Assembly (NCBI RefSeq): GCF_001541345.2
Contig: NZ_LMVL02000001.1
Location: 310,001-374,000 of the forward strand
DNA length: 64,000 bases
From: Gillisella vitis
GTDB lineage: Bacteria > Pseudomonadota > Alphaproteobacteria > Rhizobiales > Rhizobiaceae
Reading direction: 5' to 3'
The number at the start of each line of letters is the position of its first letter. Position 1 is the first letter of the stretch. The translations under genes were made by a program, and so were the position numbers. This document shows positions 8,760 through 16,679 of this stretch, piece after piece. The notes beneath the pieces were generated by a model. The model had not been told where the DNA came from and made no database searches. It worked only from the letters and a program-made list of their open reading frames with translations.

Positions 8760-10232
8760 TCAGCTTGCAGCCTTCAGCTTTATCGCTTCTTTTTCGGCCC
8801 GCAGTTCATCAATGGAGCGCACGTCGCGGCGGGCAACGCCCTTCCAATCGCGGGTCTTGACGGTGCCTCGGCTCAAGCGCTCCTTGGCCTCGGGAATGGC
8901 ATGGGCATATTGCGGCAGCCATTCGGCCTGCGCCACCACCATCTCGTCCACCATCTGCCAGACTTCTTCCGGCGTGCAGATCGCCCCCACCAGCGGATCA
9001 TGCAGCACTGCGAGTTTCAGAAGTTCGATATCCCCCGAAATAGCCGCATGCACTGACATCCGCTGGACATTGATGGAGGAAATGCAGGTGGCCGCACAGG
9101 CTTCCGGCAGGGTGATACCCGCCACCATGTTGATACCGAAGCGATCGACAAATCCGGGCGATTCAATAATCGCATCGGAGGGAAGATTGGTGATGATACC
9201 ATTGTTTTTCACGTTGAAATGGCCGCGATAGACCCGCCCGGTTTCCAGCGCTTCGAGAATATGGCTGGCATGTTCATTGGAGCGCTTGGCGGGGTCCAGC
9301 GGTTTGCCCGCACTTTCCAGAAATTGCGGAAACTCGGTTTCAAACCAATTGCGGGTCTCAGTGGAATAGCGCAGATAACCGCCGGTTTCGCCGTGAATCC
9401 AGTCGGACATATCAATCCAACGGGTAATCTCTTCCGGCCGCTTGCGATACCATGGCAGATATTCTGACAGATGGCCGTTGCTCTCGGTCGAATACACCCC
9501 GAAGCGTTTCAAAACATCGATACGCAGCTTCTCCTGCTGCGAAAATACGGGATGGGCCTCAAAGGCATCGATCAGCTCCTGCTTGCCAATCTTGCGGCCC
9601 TTGACGCGCACATCGACAAACCATGTCTGGTGATTAATGCCAGAGCAAATATAATCCAGCTCGCCCGGACCGGCACCCAAAATCTCGGCGATCTGCTCTG
9701 CACCATGCTGCACACCGTGGCAAAGCCCGATCGTATCGACCTTGCCATATTCAATCGCCGCCCAGGTATTCATCGCCATGGGGTTAGCATAGTTGAGGAA
9801 TTTTGCGCCCGGCTCGGCCAGTTCACGGATATCCTTGCAGAAATCCAGAATGACCGGAATATTGCGCTGGCCATAGAGAATGCCGCCTGCGCAAATCGTA
9901 TCCCCCACACATTGATCAACACCATATTTCAGCGGAATGCGGATATCATCGGCATAGGCCCCAAGACCGCCGACGCGCACGCAGCTGATAATATAGCGCG
10001 CCCCGGCAATGGCGTCGCGGCGATCCGTAGACGCCGTGACCTTGGCAGGAAGCCTGTTTGCCTCGACAATCCGGTCCAGAATTGTCTTGATCATATCAAG
10101 ATTGTGCTGGCTGATATCGGTGAGCGCAAATTCCACATCGTGAAACTCCGGCACACTCAAAAGGTCGGTGAAAAGTTTCTTGGTAAAGCCGACGCTGCCA
10201 GCCCCGATGATGGCGATCTTGAAGCTGCTCAT
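8760..10232 (-). CDS. agaL1: Family 4 glycoside hydrolase, alpha-galactosidase type (first gene of operon)
   Basis: 490 residues when started at the ATG whose first base is 10232, which follows a strong GGAGGAG ribosome site. The frame is open a further 49 codons upstream, but that extension has no family similarity and would cross the promoter region. The NAD-binding loop 'IIGAGSVGFTKK' is at the N-terminus and the metal-site segments are 'GLCHGVQHG' and 'SGINHQTWF'. Together with the paralogue at the far end it would hydrolyse imported alpha-galactosides. It is divergent from the AraC-type regulator gene, which probably activates it. Confidence 0.86.
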   Translation of the reverse strand: MSSFKIAIIGAGSVGFTKKLFTDLLSVPEFHDVEFALTDISQHNLDMIKTILDRIVEANRLPAKVTASTDRRDAIAGARYIISCVRVGGLGAYADDIRIPLKYGVDQCVGDTICAGGILYGQRNIPVILDFCKDIRELAEPGAKFLNYANPMAMNTWAAIEYGKVDTIGLCHGVQHGAEQIAEILGAGPGELDYICSGINHQTWFVDVRVKGRKIGKQELIDAFEAHPVFSQQEKLRIDVLKRFGVYSTESNGHLSEYLPWYRKRPEEITRWIDMSDWIHGETGGYLRYSTETRNWFETEFPQFLESAGKPLDPAKRSNEHASHILEALETGRVYRGHFNVKNNGIITNLPSDAIIESPGFVDRFGINMVAGITLPEACAATCISSINVQRMSVHAAISGDIELLKLAVLHDPLVGAICTPEEVWQMVDEMVVAQAEWLPQYAHAIPEAKERLSRGTVKTRDWKGVARRDVRSIDELRAEKEAIKLKAAS

Positions 10233-10423
10233 ACAATGCTCCTCCACATGTGTTAGACCGTTTTGTCTTGAGAGGGTAAAATTGATTCGCACAGGTGGAA
10301 TGAAGCGCCCCGCCAAGTGCCGGTCGCATTCCTTGCGAATATTGTCACGATCAATGTATATTTTCCTCTTGGGCGGCATTATCTGTAAAATCGTCCAGAC
10401 CGCCAGAGAGGTATTATGCTTTC
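10233..10423. promoter_or_regulatory. Divergent promoter region between agaL1 operon and AraC-type activator
   Basis: 191 bases separate the two divergent start codons, so both promoters and the activator site should lie here. The region contains the agaL1 ribosome site (GGAGGAG on the minus strand) and a purine-rich GAGAGG about 8-15 bases before the regulator start. I see no clear inverted or direct repeat that I could assign as the AraC-type binding site. Confidence 0.5.
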
Positions 10424-11371
10424 ATGGGTAATTCTGTGCTAAAGACGATGATTGACGCTGGGCCGATCATGCGCACCGTCTCGCTGCCCCGGGGTCGCCA
10501 TAGCCTGCATACCATGCCGACCAGCACAGGCTATGAAGTGCGTAATGATGCCACCTATGACTGGGATGGCAGGAAGCGTGGGCAAACACCGTTTACCGTT
10601 CTTCAGCACACGATCTCGGGTGCTGGAAACCTGCGCTATGAAAACAGCACCTATCGGGTGATGCCGGGCCAGACATTGCTGGTTCTGGTGCCGCATAATC
10701 ACCGATATTGGCTGGAGCCAGGGGGGCGCTGGGAGTTCTTCTGGATTTCGATGAATGGCGAGGAAGCGCTGCGAATCCATAACGCGATCCTCACGGCCAT
10801 GGGACCTATTCTCAATCTGAACCAACAGACCGTCGAGCATCTCGCCGATTGCAGCCAACGCCTCATTGCCGGGGGCGCGGACACGCCGGGACGGGCCTCT
10901 GCAATCGCCTATGATGCCGCCATGGCGCTTTACGATGACGTTTTCGGCTCACATCCGACCTTGAGCGCGGAATATCGCACAATGCAGCATGTCATCGATC
11001 ATATCTCGGCCAATCTGGATCAGTCTCTCTCTGTTGAGCAACTGGCGGCAGTGTCTGGTCTCAGCCGAGCCCATTTCTCACGGGTCTTTGCTGCGAGCGA
11101 AGGCATGCCGCCAGCGGAATTCGTGCTGCACAAACGTCTGAAAAGAGCAGTCAAACTGCTGACAAAGGGCTCGCATCTCTCCGTAAAGGAGATCTCGACG
11201 ATCTGCGGCTTCGAAGAGCCGAACTATTTCTCCAAGGTTTTCAGGCGGCATTTCGGAGCCAGTCCGACCGAGTTCAGAACGACAGGAATGTACTCGAGCA
11301 TATTGCAGGGAGGCGTTGAGACCGAGACAAAACCGGCTCGATTTCATAGGCCGGACTTGAACGACGGATGA
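10424..11371 (+). CDS. agpT: AraC-family transcriptional activator, probable regulator of alpha-galactoside use
   Basis: 315 residues: an N-terminal cupin-like sugar-sensing half (~15-170; 'MPGQTLLVLVPHNHRYWLEPGGRWEFFWI') and a C-terminal pair of helix-turn-helix motifs (~195-300; 'SVEQLAAVSGLSRAHFSRVF' and 'VKEISTICGFEEPNYFSKVF'). The second motif ends in the family's typical 'FRRHFGASPTEFR'. In S. meliloti an AraC-like protein, AgpT, next to agpA is needed for induction by alpha-galactosides; same family and same position make that the best assignment. It is divergent from the operon. Confidence 0.82.
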   Translation: MGNSVLKTMIDAGPIMRTVSLPRGRHSLHTMPTSTGYEVRNDATYDWDGRKRGQTPFTVLQHTISGAGNLRYENSTYRVMPGQTLLVLVPHNHRYWLEPGGRWEFFWISMNGEEALRIHNAILTAMGPILNLNQQTVEHLADCSQRLIAGGADTPGRASAIAYDAAMALYDDVFGSHPTLSAEYRTMQHVIDHISANLDQSLSVEQLAAVSGLSRAHFSRVFAASEGMPPAEFVLHKRLKRAVKLLTKGSHLSVKEISTICGFEEPNYFSKVFRRHFGASPTEFRTTGMYSSILQGGVETETKPARFHRPDLNDG

Positions 11372-11496
11372 GGTGCTGGCGGTTTCACCCCTTTTACCGG
11401 GTTCGTGGTGGTTTGAATCGAAACTTGAAGGGGTAAGCGAACCGCTCACTATGCCTTGAAGCATGAACGAGCCTAATGGTTGCCCGTTATGGATGT

Positions 11497-11530
11497 TGTT
11501 GTCGCACGGCTATCTGGCCATGCGACAACA
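11497..11530. terminator. Stem-loop in the convergent gap after the AraC gene
   Basis: TGTTGTCGCA at 11497-11506 pairs perfectly with TGCGACAACA at 11521-11530; after one mismatch, GGC/GCC extends the stem, leaving a 6-base loop. No T-run follows on either strand, so it would be a structure stabilising or ending the convergent transcripts rather than a textbook intrinsic terminator. Confidence 0.4.
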
Positions 11531-11544
11531 GGGATCGTCAATGC

Positions 11545-11940
11545 TTAGGGATGCGCAGGTCCATTCAAGCGATCAATAACCTGAAGCAAGATATCGGCAC
11601 AGGCTTTCATCGGCTCGTCATCAGCGCATTTGATGTCGATCCTGGTTTCGCCATCCTCAACCCGGAAATGGGCCGCCTTGGAAGGCGCTGGCGGCGGTGG
11701 TGGGCGATGGCCACGGGGACCCATCGGGCCTTCTGGGCCACGCGGAGGCGGTCCTGCACGCTCTTCCGGTCCGCCTGGCATGCCTGGCGGCGGTGGCGGC
11801 GGGGTTGCGGCATCGGCGTCGGGAGCTGTGGCGCCCGCAACCGGTGGTGCTGGCGGCTGTGGCGGTGCTGGCGGCTGCTGGGCAAATGCGGTTCCGGCCA
11901 GTGCAGCAAGGGCGACGGCGGAAAGAATGTAACGTTTCAT
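11545..11940 (-). CDS. Small secreted proline-rich protein of unknown function
   Basis: 131 residues from the ATG at 11940, which follows an AAGGA site; an upstream in-frame ATG would add 12 residues in front of the signal peptide and is unlikely. Residues 1-20 ('MKRYILSAVALAALAGTAFA') are a clear signal peptide. Residues ~21-85 are almost entirely Pro, Gly, Ala and Arg with several poly-Pro runs. The final ~45 residues look folded, with 'FRVEDGETRIDIKCADDEP' and 'ACADILLQVIDRL' containing two Cys that could form a disulphide. It lies 101 bases downstream of the OB-fold protein gene on the same strand and next to a two-component system, so an envelope-stress role is plausible. Function not recognised. 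Confidence 0.7.
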   Translation of the reverse strand: MKRYILSAVALAALAGTAFAQQPPAPPQPPAPPVAGATAPDADAATPPPPPPGMPGGPEERAGPPPRGPEGPMGPRGHRPPPPPAPSKAAHFRVEDGETRIDIKCADDEPMKACADILLQVIDRLNGPAHP

Positions 11941-12041
11941 AGGATTTATCCTTTGGTGCGTTGAAAAGCGCATCACTTAACGTGACAAACGACTTTTGGT
12001 TCAGGCGATTTTTGGTTTACGTTGCGGATGATCCAGGGAGT

Positions 12042-12539
12042 TCAGGGGGCAGGTCTGTTGGCGAAGTCACCGAACGGTCTGTGCGGCGGCGGACCTGGTG
12101 GACCAAGAGCCGCTGTTTTCCCGCTGCTATCGACGAGGTAACTCGCATGCACGACGCCGTCGTCAAACCGACCCTGGATGGTCACGACGTCATCCTTCGT
12201 GACAAGGCCGCCACCGTCTCCAGCCGGTCCGGTTTCGACCAGAGCCTTGCCACTGTCGTCCTGCAGGATGAACTTGTTGCCGTAAATCTCGCTGACTTTG
12301 CCCTTGATGGTGACCAGGCTTGATGTCGGCATCATTGAAATGGCAACAGGAGATATAGGGGCCATTTCGGGGGCTGGACGCACCAGCTTCATTGCACCGG
12401 CCCCACCAACCGCGCCGATGGCGAGCGCCACGGCGATTGCGGGAAGAGCCATCCAGTATCGTTTCCGCCGCTCGTGCGGGGGAGAAGGCTTGCCTGCCTT
12501 TTCCGGATGCTCGTCGCTAGGATGTTCGACCGTCATCAT
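12042..12539 (-). CDS. Membrane-anchored YgiW/BOF-like OB-fold protein
   Basis: 165 residues starting at either of two adjacent ATGs behind AAGGAG. Residues ~28-48 are a single membrane segment ('WMALPAIAVALAIGAVGGAG'); residues ~65-125 resemble the small bacterial OB fold seen in YgiW/YdeI proteins ('VTIKGKVSEIYGNKFILQDD', 'ALVETGP', 'VTIQGRFDDG'); the tail is Pro-rich. In Escherichia coli, ygiW lies directly upstream of qseBC. Here an OmpR-type regulator and histidine kinase are transcribed divergently 244 bases away, so the arrangement supports a periplasmic stress-related role controlled by that pair. Confidence 0.6.
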   Translation of the reverse strand: MMTVEHPSDEHPEKAGKPSPPHERRKRYWMALPAIAVALAIGAVGGAGAMKLVRPAPEMAPISPVAISMMPTSSLVTIKGKVSEIYGNKFILQDDSGKALVETGPAGDGGGLVTKDDVVTIQGRFDDGVVHASYLVDSSGKTAALGPPGPPPHRPFGDFANRPAP

Positions 12540-12782
12540 TCATTCTCCTTGGTGGTTGACCAGAGCATTTCCGACTGCAGAACCGCTGCATCTGTGTTGG
12601 AAATGGTCTAAAGTCTGTCGTGTTCGTTTGTCTTTCGGGAAAGCCGGTTTCCACTTCCCCTGACAAACTCCAGGGCACTCTACAGGTCCTCTGCCGTTAC
12701 CCCGCTGAACCTTCTGGTTCAGATTGAGTTCAGCCGTTTTCGATAAGTCTGGACCTCATCCTGCAAATGAAAGTTAGTTCTT
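12540..12782. promoter_or_regulatory. Divergent intergenic region with RIME-like box and a GGTTCAG palindrome
   Basis: This 243-base gap should contain the promoters of the OB-fold gene (leftward) and of the two-component operon (rightward). It carries repeat copy 2 (12626-12668) and, closer to the response regulator, CTGAACC (12705-12711) with its complement GGTTCAG (12716-12722) around a 4-base loop, followed by a further GTTCAG at 12729-12734. The spaced CAG repeats could be an autoregulatory response-regulator site; that is a guess. Confidence 0.4.
12626..12668 (+). repeat. RIME-like mosaic repeat, copy 2 (box)
   Basis: A 43-base box bounded by GTTTGTC (12626-12632) and GACAAAC (12662-12668), with internal GGGAAAGCCGGTTTCCACTT. 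It matches the boxes at 20028-20072 and 34966-35010. The associated CTGTCAGGTTCA-type hairpin is not intact next to this copy. Confidence 0.7.
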
Positions 12783-13451
12783 ATGCGCGTACTGCTCGTC
12801 GAAGACGATGATGACCTCAGCGGCCGGATCGCCACTGCGCTGAGATCGGAGAACTTCGTGGTCGACATCGCTCGCAATGGCGAGGACGCGCTCCATGCCG
12901 GACTGACAGAGCTGTTCGATATTGCCGTGCTTGATCTCGGGTTACCAAAGATCGATGGCGTCACGGTTCTGAAGGGCTGGCGTGAAAGCGAGCGCAATCT
13001 CCCTGTTCTTGTGCTGACGGCGCGTGACGGCTGGCCGGACAAGGTATCGAGCTTCAAAGCCGGCGCGGACGACTTCCTCGCAAAGCCGTTTAAAATCGAA
13101 GAGCTGGTACTCCGGCTGCGGGCCTTGGTGCGCAGGGCGACCGGCCATGCTTCTTCACGCATTTGCTGTGGCGCGCTGATGTTTGATGCTCAACTCGGCA
13201 CATTTGAGCTGAATGGGCTTCCAGTTAAACTGACCGCGCTGGAATGGCGGGTACTGTCATGCCTCATGCTCAGGAAAGAGATGGTTGTTGATCGGCGCGA
13301 GCTGAATGAGCGCGTTTACGATGGCGACGCTGAGGTGGATTCCAACTCCATCGAAGTCATCATCGCAAGGCTGCGCAAAAAGCTCGGGTCGGATGTTATC
13401 GAGACCGTCCGCGGTCGGGGTTATATGCTGACAGCGCCGGGGCAGCCATGA
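12783..13451 (+). CDS. OmpR-family response regulator
   Basis: 222 residues. The receiver domain (1-115) has the acidic pocket 'EDDDD' at 7-11, the phosphoacceptor D51 in 'LDLGLPKIDG', a Thr in 'VLTARD', and the conserved Lys in 'FLAKPFKIEEL'. The C-terminal winged helix (~125-220) shows 'LTALEWRVLSCLM' and 'VIIARLRKKLGSDVIETVRGRGYML', typical of PhoB/OmpR DNA-binding domains. It overlaps the kinase gene by 4 bases (ATGA), so the two are co-translated. PhoP and QseB are the closest well-known types. The divergent OB-fold gene is a likely target. Confidence 0.9.
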   Translation: MRVLLVEDDDDLSGRIATALRSENFVVDIARNGEDALHAGLTELFDIAVLDLGLPKIDGVTVLKGWRESERNLPVLVLTARDGWPDKVSSFKAGADDFLAKPFKIEELVLRLRALVRRATGHASSRICCGALMFDAQLGTFELNGLPVKLTALEWRVLSCLMLRKEMVVDRRELNERVYDGDAEVDSNSIEVIIARLRKKLGSDVIETVRGRGYMLTAPGQP

Positions 13452-14818
13452 TATTTCCTGCGCTTAATCGTCCCAGATCAATTGCCGGACGCCTGCTGAT
13501 TTTTTCCGGCATCTTCGTGACCCTGGCCCTCGTGGTGGCGTCTGTCGTTCTCTGGCTGGCGCTCAAAACCGTGATCCGTGAGCAGATCGATCAGCGCCTC
13601 GATACCCAGATCAGCGCGCTGGCCAGTGCGGTGGTGCGGGATGAAGGCGGCAGGCTCACGCTCTCCACGCCGCTGGATGCGCCGCCTTTCGATCGCCCCG
13701 GATCAGGCTGGTATTGGCAGATCGAGAGCATGGGGCGGCAGCTCACCTCACGTTCGCTGTTGGGAGGGACCATAGACACTCCGCCACTAAGCCAAGATTT
13801 CTTCCAGATGATCACCGCCACGCCGACCCCTGGAGAGGGGCATGATCACGGGCGAAAGCTCTATTTGCGTCAGAGCACCCGTGATGTCGCTGGCGCCATC
13901 ATGACGATAACAGTGTCCGCCCCCCAAGCGGCGCTCGCCGATCCTGCTATTCGCGCCTTGCTTTGGCTGGCACCCAGCATGCTGCTGCTGGGCGCCGTGC
14001 TGATGATTGGCACGCTCTGGCAGATCCGCTTTGGCCTTCGCCCCCTCACATCGATGGCAGCCGACATCGACGCCATCAACCGTGGAGAAAGATCTCGGCT
14101 TCCCGATATGCCCATCATCGAACTCGCGCCACTGGCATCGAAGACCAATGGGCTGATTGAATCCAATGAGGAGAGACTTGCCGCAACACGCATTCAGTTT
14201 GCCAATCTGGCGCACGGATTGAAGACACCCGTTGCCAGCCTGTTGCTCGCGCTGGATAGCGGCAATGATCAGGACGGTGTGCTGCGCGATCTCGTTGCCA
14301 GAATAGACACCAGGATCAAGCACCATCTCAGTGCCGCCCGTCGGGTGATGGCATCGGCGGCTACGGTTGCGCGCACCGATGTGGCGCAGACAATTGCCGA
14401 CGTCTATGGAGCGATCAGCCTGATCCATGCGGATCGTGGCATCACCTTTCAAACCGACGTGGCGGACGGATTGTGTGTCGCCTGCGACGAAAAGGATGTC
14501 GAGGAGATGTTTGGCAACCTGATCGACAATGCCTTCAAATGGGCATCGGTGCATGTTTCCGTGCTTGCCGTGCGGGACGGACCTATGGTGAGGATCAGCG
14601 TCGAAGACGATGGTCCCGGCATCCCGTTGGATCGACTCCATACGGTTCTCCTGCCTGGCGTTCGGGAAGACGAACGGGTTCCAGGCGATGGTTTTGGTCT
14701 GACGATTGTAACGGAAATGGCCGGCCTCTATGGGGGATCGTTTGAACTGGAGCAGATTGCCCCGACTGGCTTGCGTGCGGTGCTTGCACTTCCAGCCGCT
14801 ACGGTTTCCGTTCAATAA
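13448..14818 (+). CDS. Sensor histidine kinase, partner of the adjacent OmpR-type regulator
   Basis: 456 residues: a membrane helix at ~18-42, a periplasmic sensor loop, a second membrane helix at ~175-195 ('APSMLLLGAVLMIGTLWQI'), then HAMP and the kinase core. The dimerisation box contains H256 in 'NLAHGLKTPVASLL', with Gly where most kinases have Glu after the His. The ATPase domain shows the N box 'NLIDNAFKWA', 'VEDDGPGIPL' and 'GDGFGLTIVTEMAGLYGG'. The HGLKTP version of the H box is typical of a PhoQ-like alphaproteobacterial group. The signal sensed is unknown; a His-rich 'EGHDHGRK' stretch in the periplasmic loop might bind metal. Confidence 0.88.
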   Translation: MIFPALNRPRSIAGRLLIFSGIFVTLALVVASVVLWLALKTVIREQIDQRLDTQISALASAVVRDEGGRLTLSTPLDAPPFDRPGSGWYWQIESMGRQLTSRSLLGGTIDTPPLSQDFFQMITATPTPGEGHDHGRKLYLRQSTRDVAGAIMTITVSAPQAALADPAIRALLWLAPSMLLLGAVLMIGTLWQIRFGLRPLTSMAADIDAINRGERSRLPDMPIIELAPLASKTNGLIESNEERLAATRIQFANLAHGLKTPVASLLLALDSGNDQDGVLRDLVARIDTRIKHHLSAARRVMASAATVARTDVAQTIADVYGAISLIHADRGITFQTDVADGLCVACDEKDVEEMFGNLIDNAFKWASVHVSVLAVRDGPMVRISVEDDGPGIPLDRLHTVLLPGVREDERVPGDGFGLTIVTEMAGLYGGSFELEQIAPTGLRAVLALPAATVSVQ

Positions 14819-14937
14819 CCTGATGAAATGGCGCTTCTCTTGACTGGTCAACCAATCGTGACGGCGGATGCATTTTCTGTAAAGCACCCTTGTCCAAATT
14901 CCTTGCCGACCGTAGTGGGAAGGCCATATAAGGCAGC

Positions 14938-15546
14938 ATGACCTCTGATTCAAAGATTTTTGTTGGCCTTCGGTCGACGCGTAAAAAGCCTGCTCCAGAC
15001 CGTGGATCGACAGGTCCGAAATGCCAATGGGATGGCTGCGACAAGGCTGGAACGCATCGCGCTCCTGTCGGCCAAATTGCCGAGGGCCTCTATCTGCTGT
15101 TCTGTGCCGATCATGTGAAAACCTACACCAAAGGTTACAATTTCGCACCCAATCTGTCCGACCCTGTAACAGCGCGCTATCAGAAGGATGCGGCGAGCGG
15201 CAAGTTGCAGACGTGGGGGACCAGCGTCAATAAACCCTCGGAAATTCCGCTCCCTTCCACGGCCCGCTCCGGCTCGGCAAAAGCCACAAATGCACGTAAG
15301 AGTGCTGCACAACGCCAAGCGGAAAAATTGGATACTCAGCGCCGTAAGCTCAAGGTGTTGGAAGCGAAGGCTTTCGAGACGCTTGGTCTTTCCCCGGATG
15401 CAACGCCGGAAGAGATCAGAAGCCGCTACAAGCAGATGCTCAAATTGCATCATCCTGATGCAAACAATGGGGATCGAAACTCCGAGGATAAGCTTCAGGC
15501 TTCGATCGACGCCCATAAAATCCTCAAGCTCAACGGCTTTTGTTGA
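14938..15546 (+). CDS. J-domain protein with N-terminal Cys/His module
   Basis: 202 residues. The C-terminal third (~145-200) is a J domain with the essential His-Pro-Asp in 'LKLHHPDANNGDRN' and helix I 'AFETLGLSPDATPEEIRSRY', so it should stimulate an Hsp70 (DnaK) ATPase. Unlike DnaJ, the J domain is C-terminal. Residues ~28-60 contain Cys-x4-Cys-x4-His and a later Cys-x2-His ('FCADHVKTY'), spacing that could bind zinc. The linker is Lys/Ala-rich. AAGG precedes the start. It is monocistronic, 119 bases after the kinase gene. Confidence 0.82.
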   Translation: MTSDSKIFVGLRSTRKKPAPDRGSTGPKCQWDGCDKAGTHRAPVGQIAEGLYLLFCADHVKTYTKGYNFAPNLSDPVTARYQKDAASGKLQTWGTSVNKPSEIPLPSTARSGSAKATNARKSAAQRQAEKLDTQRRKLKVLEAKAFETLGLSPDATPEEIRSRYKQMLKLHHPDANNGDRNSEDKLQASIDAHKILKLNGFC

Positions 15547-15612
15547 GTGTAAGGCGCGAAAGAACAGGCAGGTTCAAGTGCGGTCTGTCTCCTGAATAGC
15601 CAACCACTGAAC

Positions 15613-16626
15613 CTACCCAATTTCCAGGATGGCTTTGATCACCCTGGCTTGCGGCTGGGACCATTCCTGAAAAAGCTGGACGCCATCATCAAGGTGGCCG
15701 GTATGGGTATTCAAGGCCCGCGTCGGCACCTTGCCAGCCTCAATCTGGCGGACGACTTCGGCGAAATCGTCTGGTTGGGCATTGCGGCTGGCGATCAGCG
15801 TTGCCTCGCGTTTGTGGAATTCCGGATCGGAGAAGGTGATGTCCTGGCGAACGACGGAGAGCAGGACGTAGCGTGCGCCATGGGCGAGGAAATTGAAACC
15901 GCGCTGCATCGGAATGGCATTGCCTGTGGCATCAATCACCACGTCGAAACCATCGCCACCTGTCATCCTCTCGACTTCAGCCTCGGCCGAAGCATCGGCA
16001 AACAGCGATTGATCCGCCATGAGGCGATCCACGGCGAAGGCCAGGCGATCCTCGCGGGTGTCCATCACCGTCACATGCGCGCCTCTTGCCTTGGCAAAGA
16101 TGATTGCCGACATGCCGATCGGCCCGGCGCCGGTGACGAGAACACGATCCTGGTGTGCGATGTTACCGCGTTTCACACCATGTGCGCCGATGGCCAGAAA
16201 CTCGATCATCGCTGCATCGGCAAGTGAAATGCCACCCGTTGGGACGACATTTGCTTCTGGCACGCTCACATATTCGGCCATGCCGCCGTCACAGTGAACG
16301 CCAAGAACCCGGATGTTCTGGCAGGCATTCGAGAGACCCTTGCGGCAGGCATGGCAGGCGCCGCAGGACAGGTAGGGGACAATATAGACGGCATCGCCGG
16401 TCTTCAACTGGCTGCCTGCGGGCGCCTCCGCAACCGTTCCCGACAATTCATGTCCCATGACGCGAGGATATTCCAGGAAGGGATGCTTGCCCGCATAGAT
16501 GTGAAAATCCGTGCCGCAGATACCGACATGGCGGATGCGCACGAGAACCTCATTTTCTGCACGCGGGGGTGGGGCGCGCTCGATAAGGGAGAGGCGGCCG
16601 GGCTCGTCGCAGATGAGAGCTTTCAT
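15613..16626 (-). CDS. Zinc-dependent medium-chain alcohol/polyol dehydrogenase
   Basis: 337 residues. Catalytic zinc ligands are visible in 'GICGTDFHIYAGKHPF' (Cys) and 'VMGHELSG' (His, Glu), and the four structural-zinc cysteines in 'CGACHACRKGLSNAC'. The Rossmann motif is 'VTGAGPIGMSAI'. It closes the L-fucose-type operon. Two steps of the oxidative pathway need a dehydrogenase: aldose to lactone, and 2-keto-3-deoxy-L-fuconate to the diketo acid. The upstream aldo/keto reductase fits the first, so this enzyme may do the second, which is more often done by a short-chain dehydrogenase. Galactitol- or sorbitol-type activity cannot be excluded. Confidence 0.85.
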   Translation of the reverse strand: MKALICDEPGRLSLIERAPPPRAENEVLVRIRHVGICGTDFHIYAGKHPFLEYPRVMGHELSGTVAEAPAGSQLKTGDAVYIVPYLSCGACHACRKGLSNACQNIRVLGVHCDGGMAEYVSVPEANVVPTGGISLADAAMIEFLAIGAHGVKRGNIAHQDRVLVTGAGPIGMSAIIFAKARGAHVTVMDTREDRLAFAVDRLMADQSLFADASAEAEVERMTGGDGFDVVIDATGNAIPMQRGFNFLAHGARYVLLSVVRQDITFSDPEFHKREATLIASRNAQPDDFAEVVRQIEAGKVPTRALNTHTGHLDDGVQLFQEWSQPQARVIKAILEIG

Positions 16627-16679
16627 CAGGATGTCCTTTATTCAGTGGATGACGGGTCGCGTGTTTGGAAACTGACGCA

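Noticed and set aside
11476-11964. 162-codon plus-strand frame rich in Trp, Arg and Gly
   Set aside because: It is the reverse image of the poly-Pro coding sequence on the minus strand, which has a signal peptide and ribosome site.
13787-15148. 453-codon open frame on the minus strand opposite the histidine kinase and the start of the J-domain gene
   Set aside because: It is antisense to a protein with intact kinase motifs, has a His/Arg/Gln-rich composition typical of reverse-strand frames in GC-rich DNA, and shows no domain.
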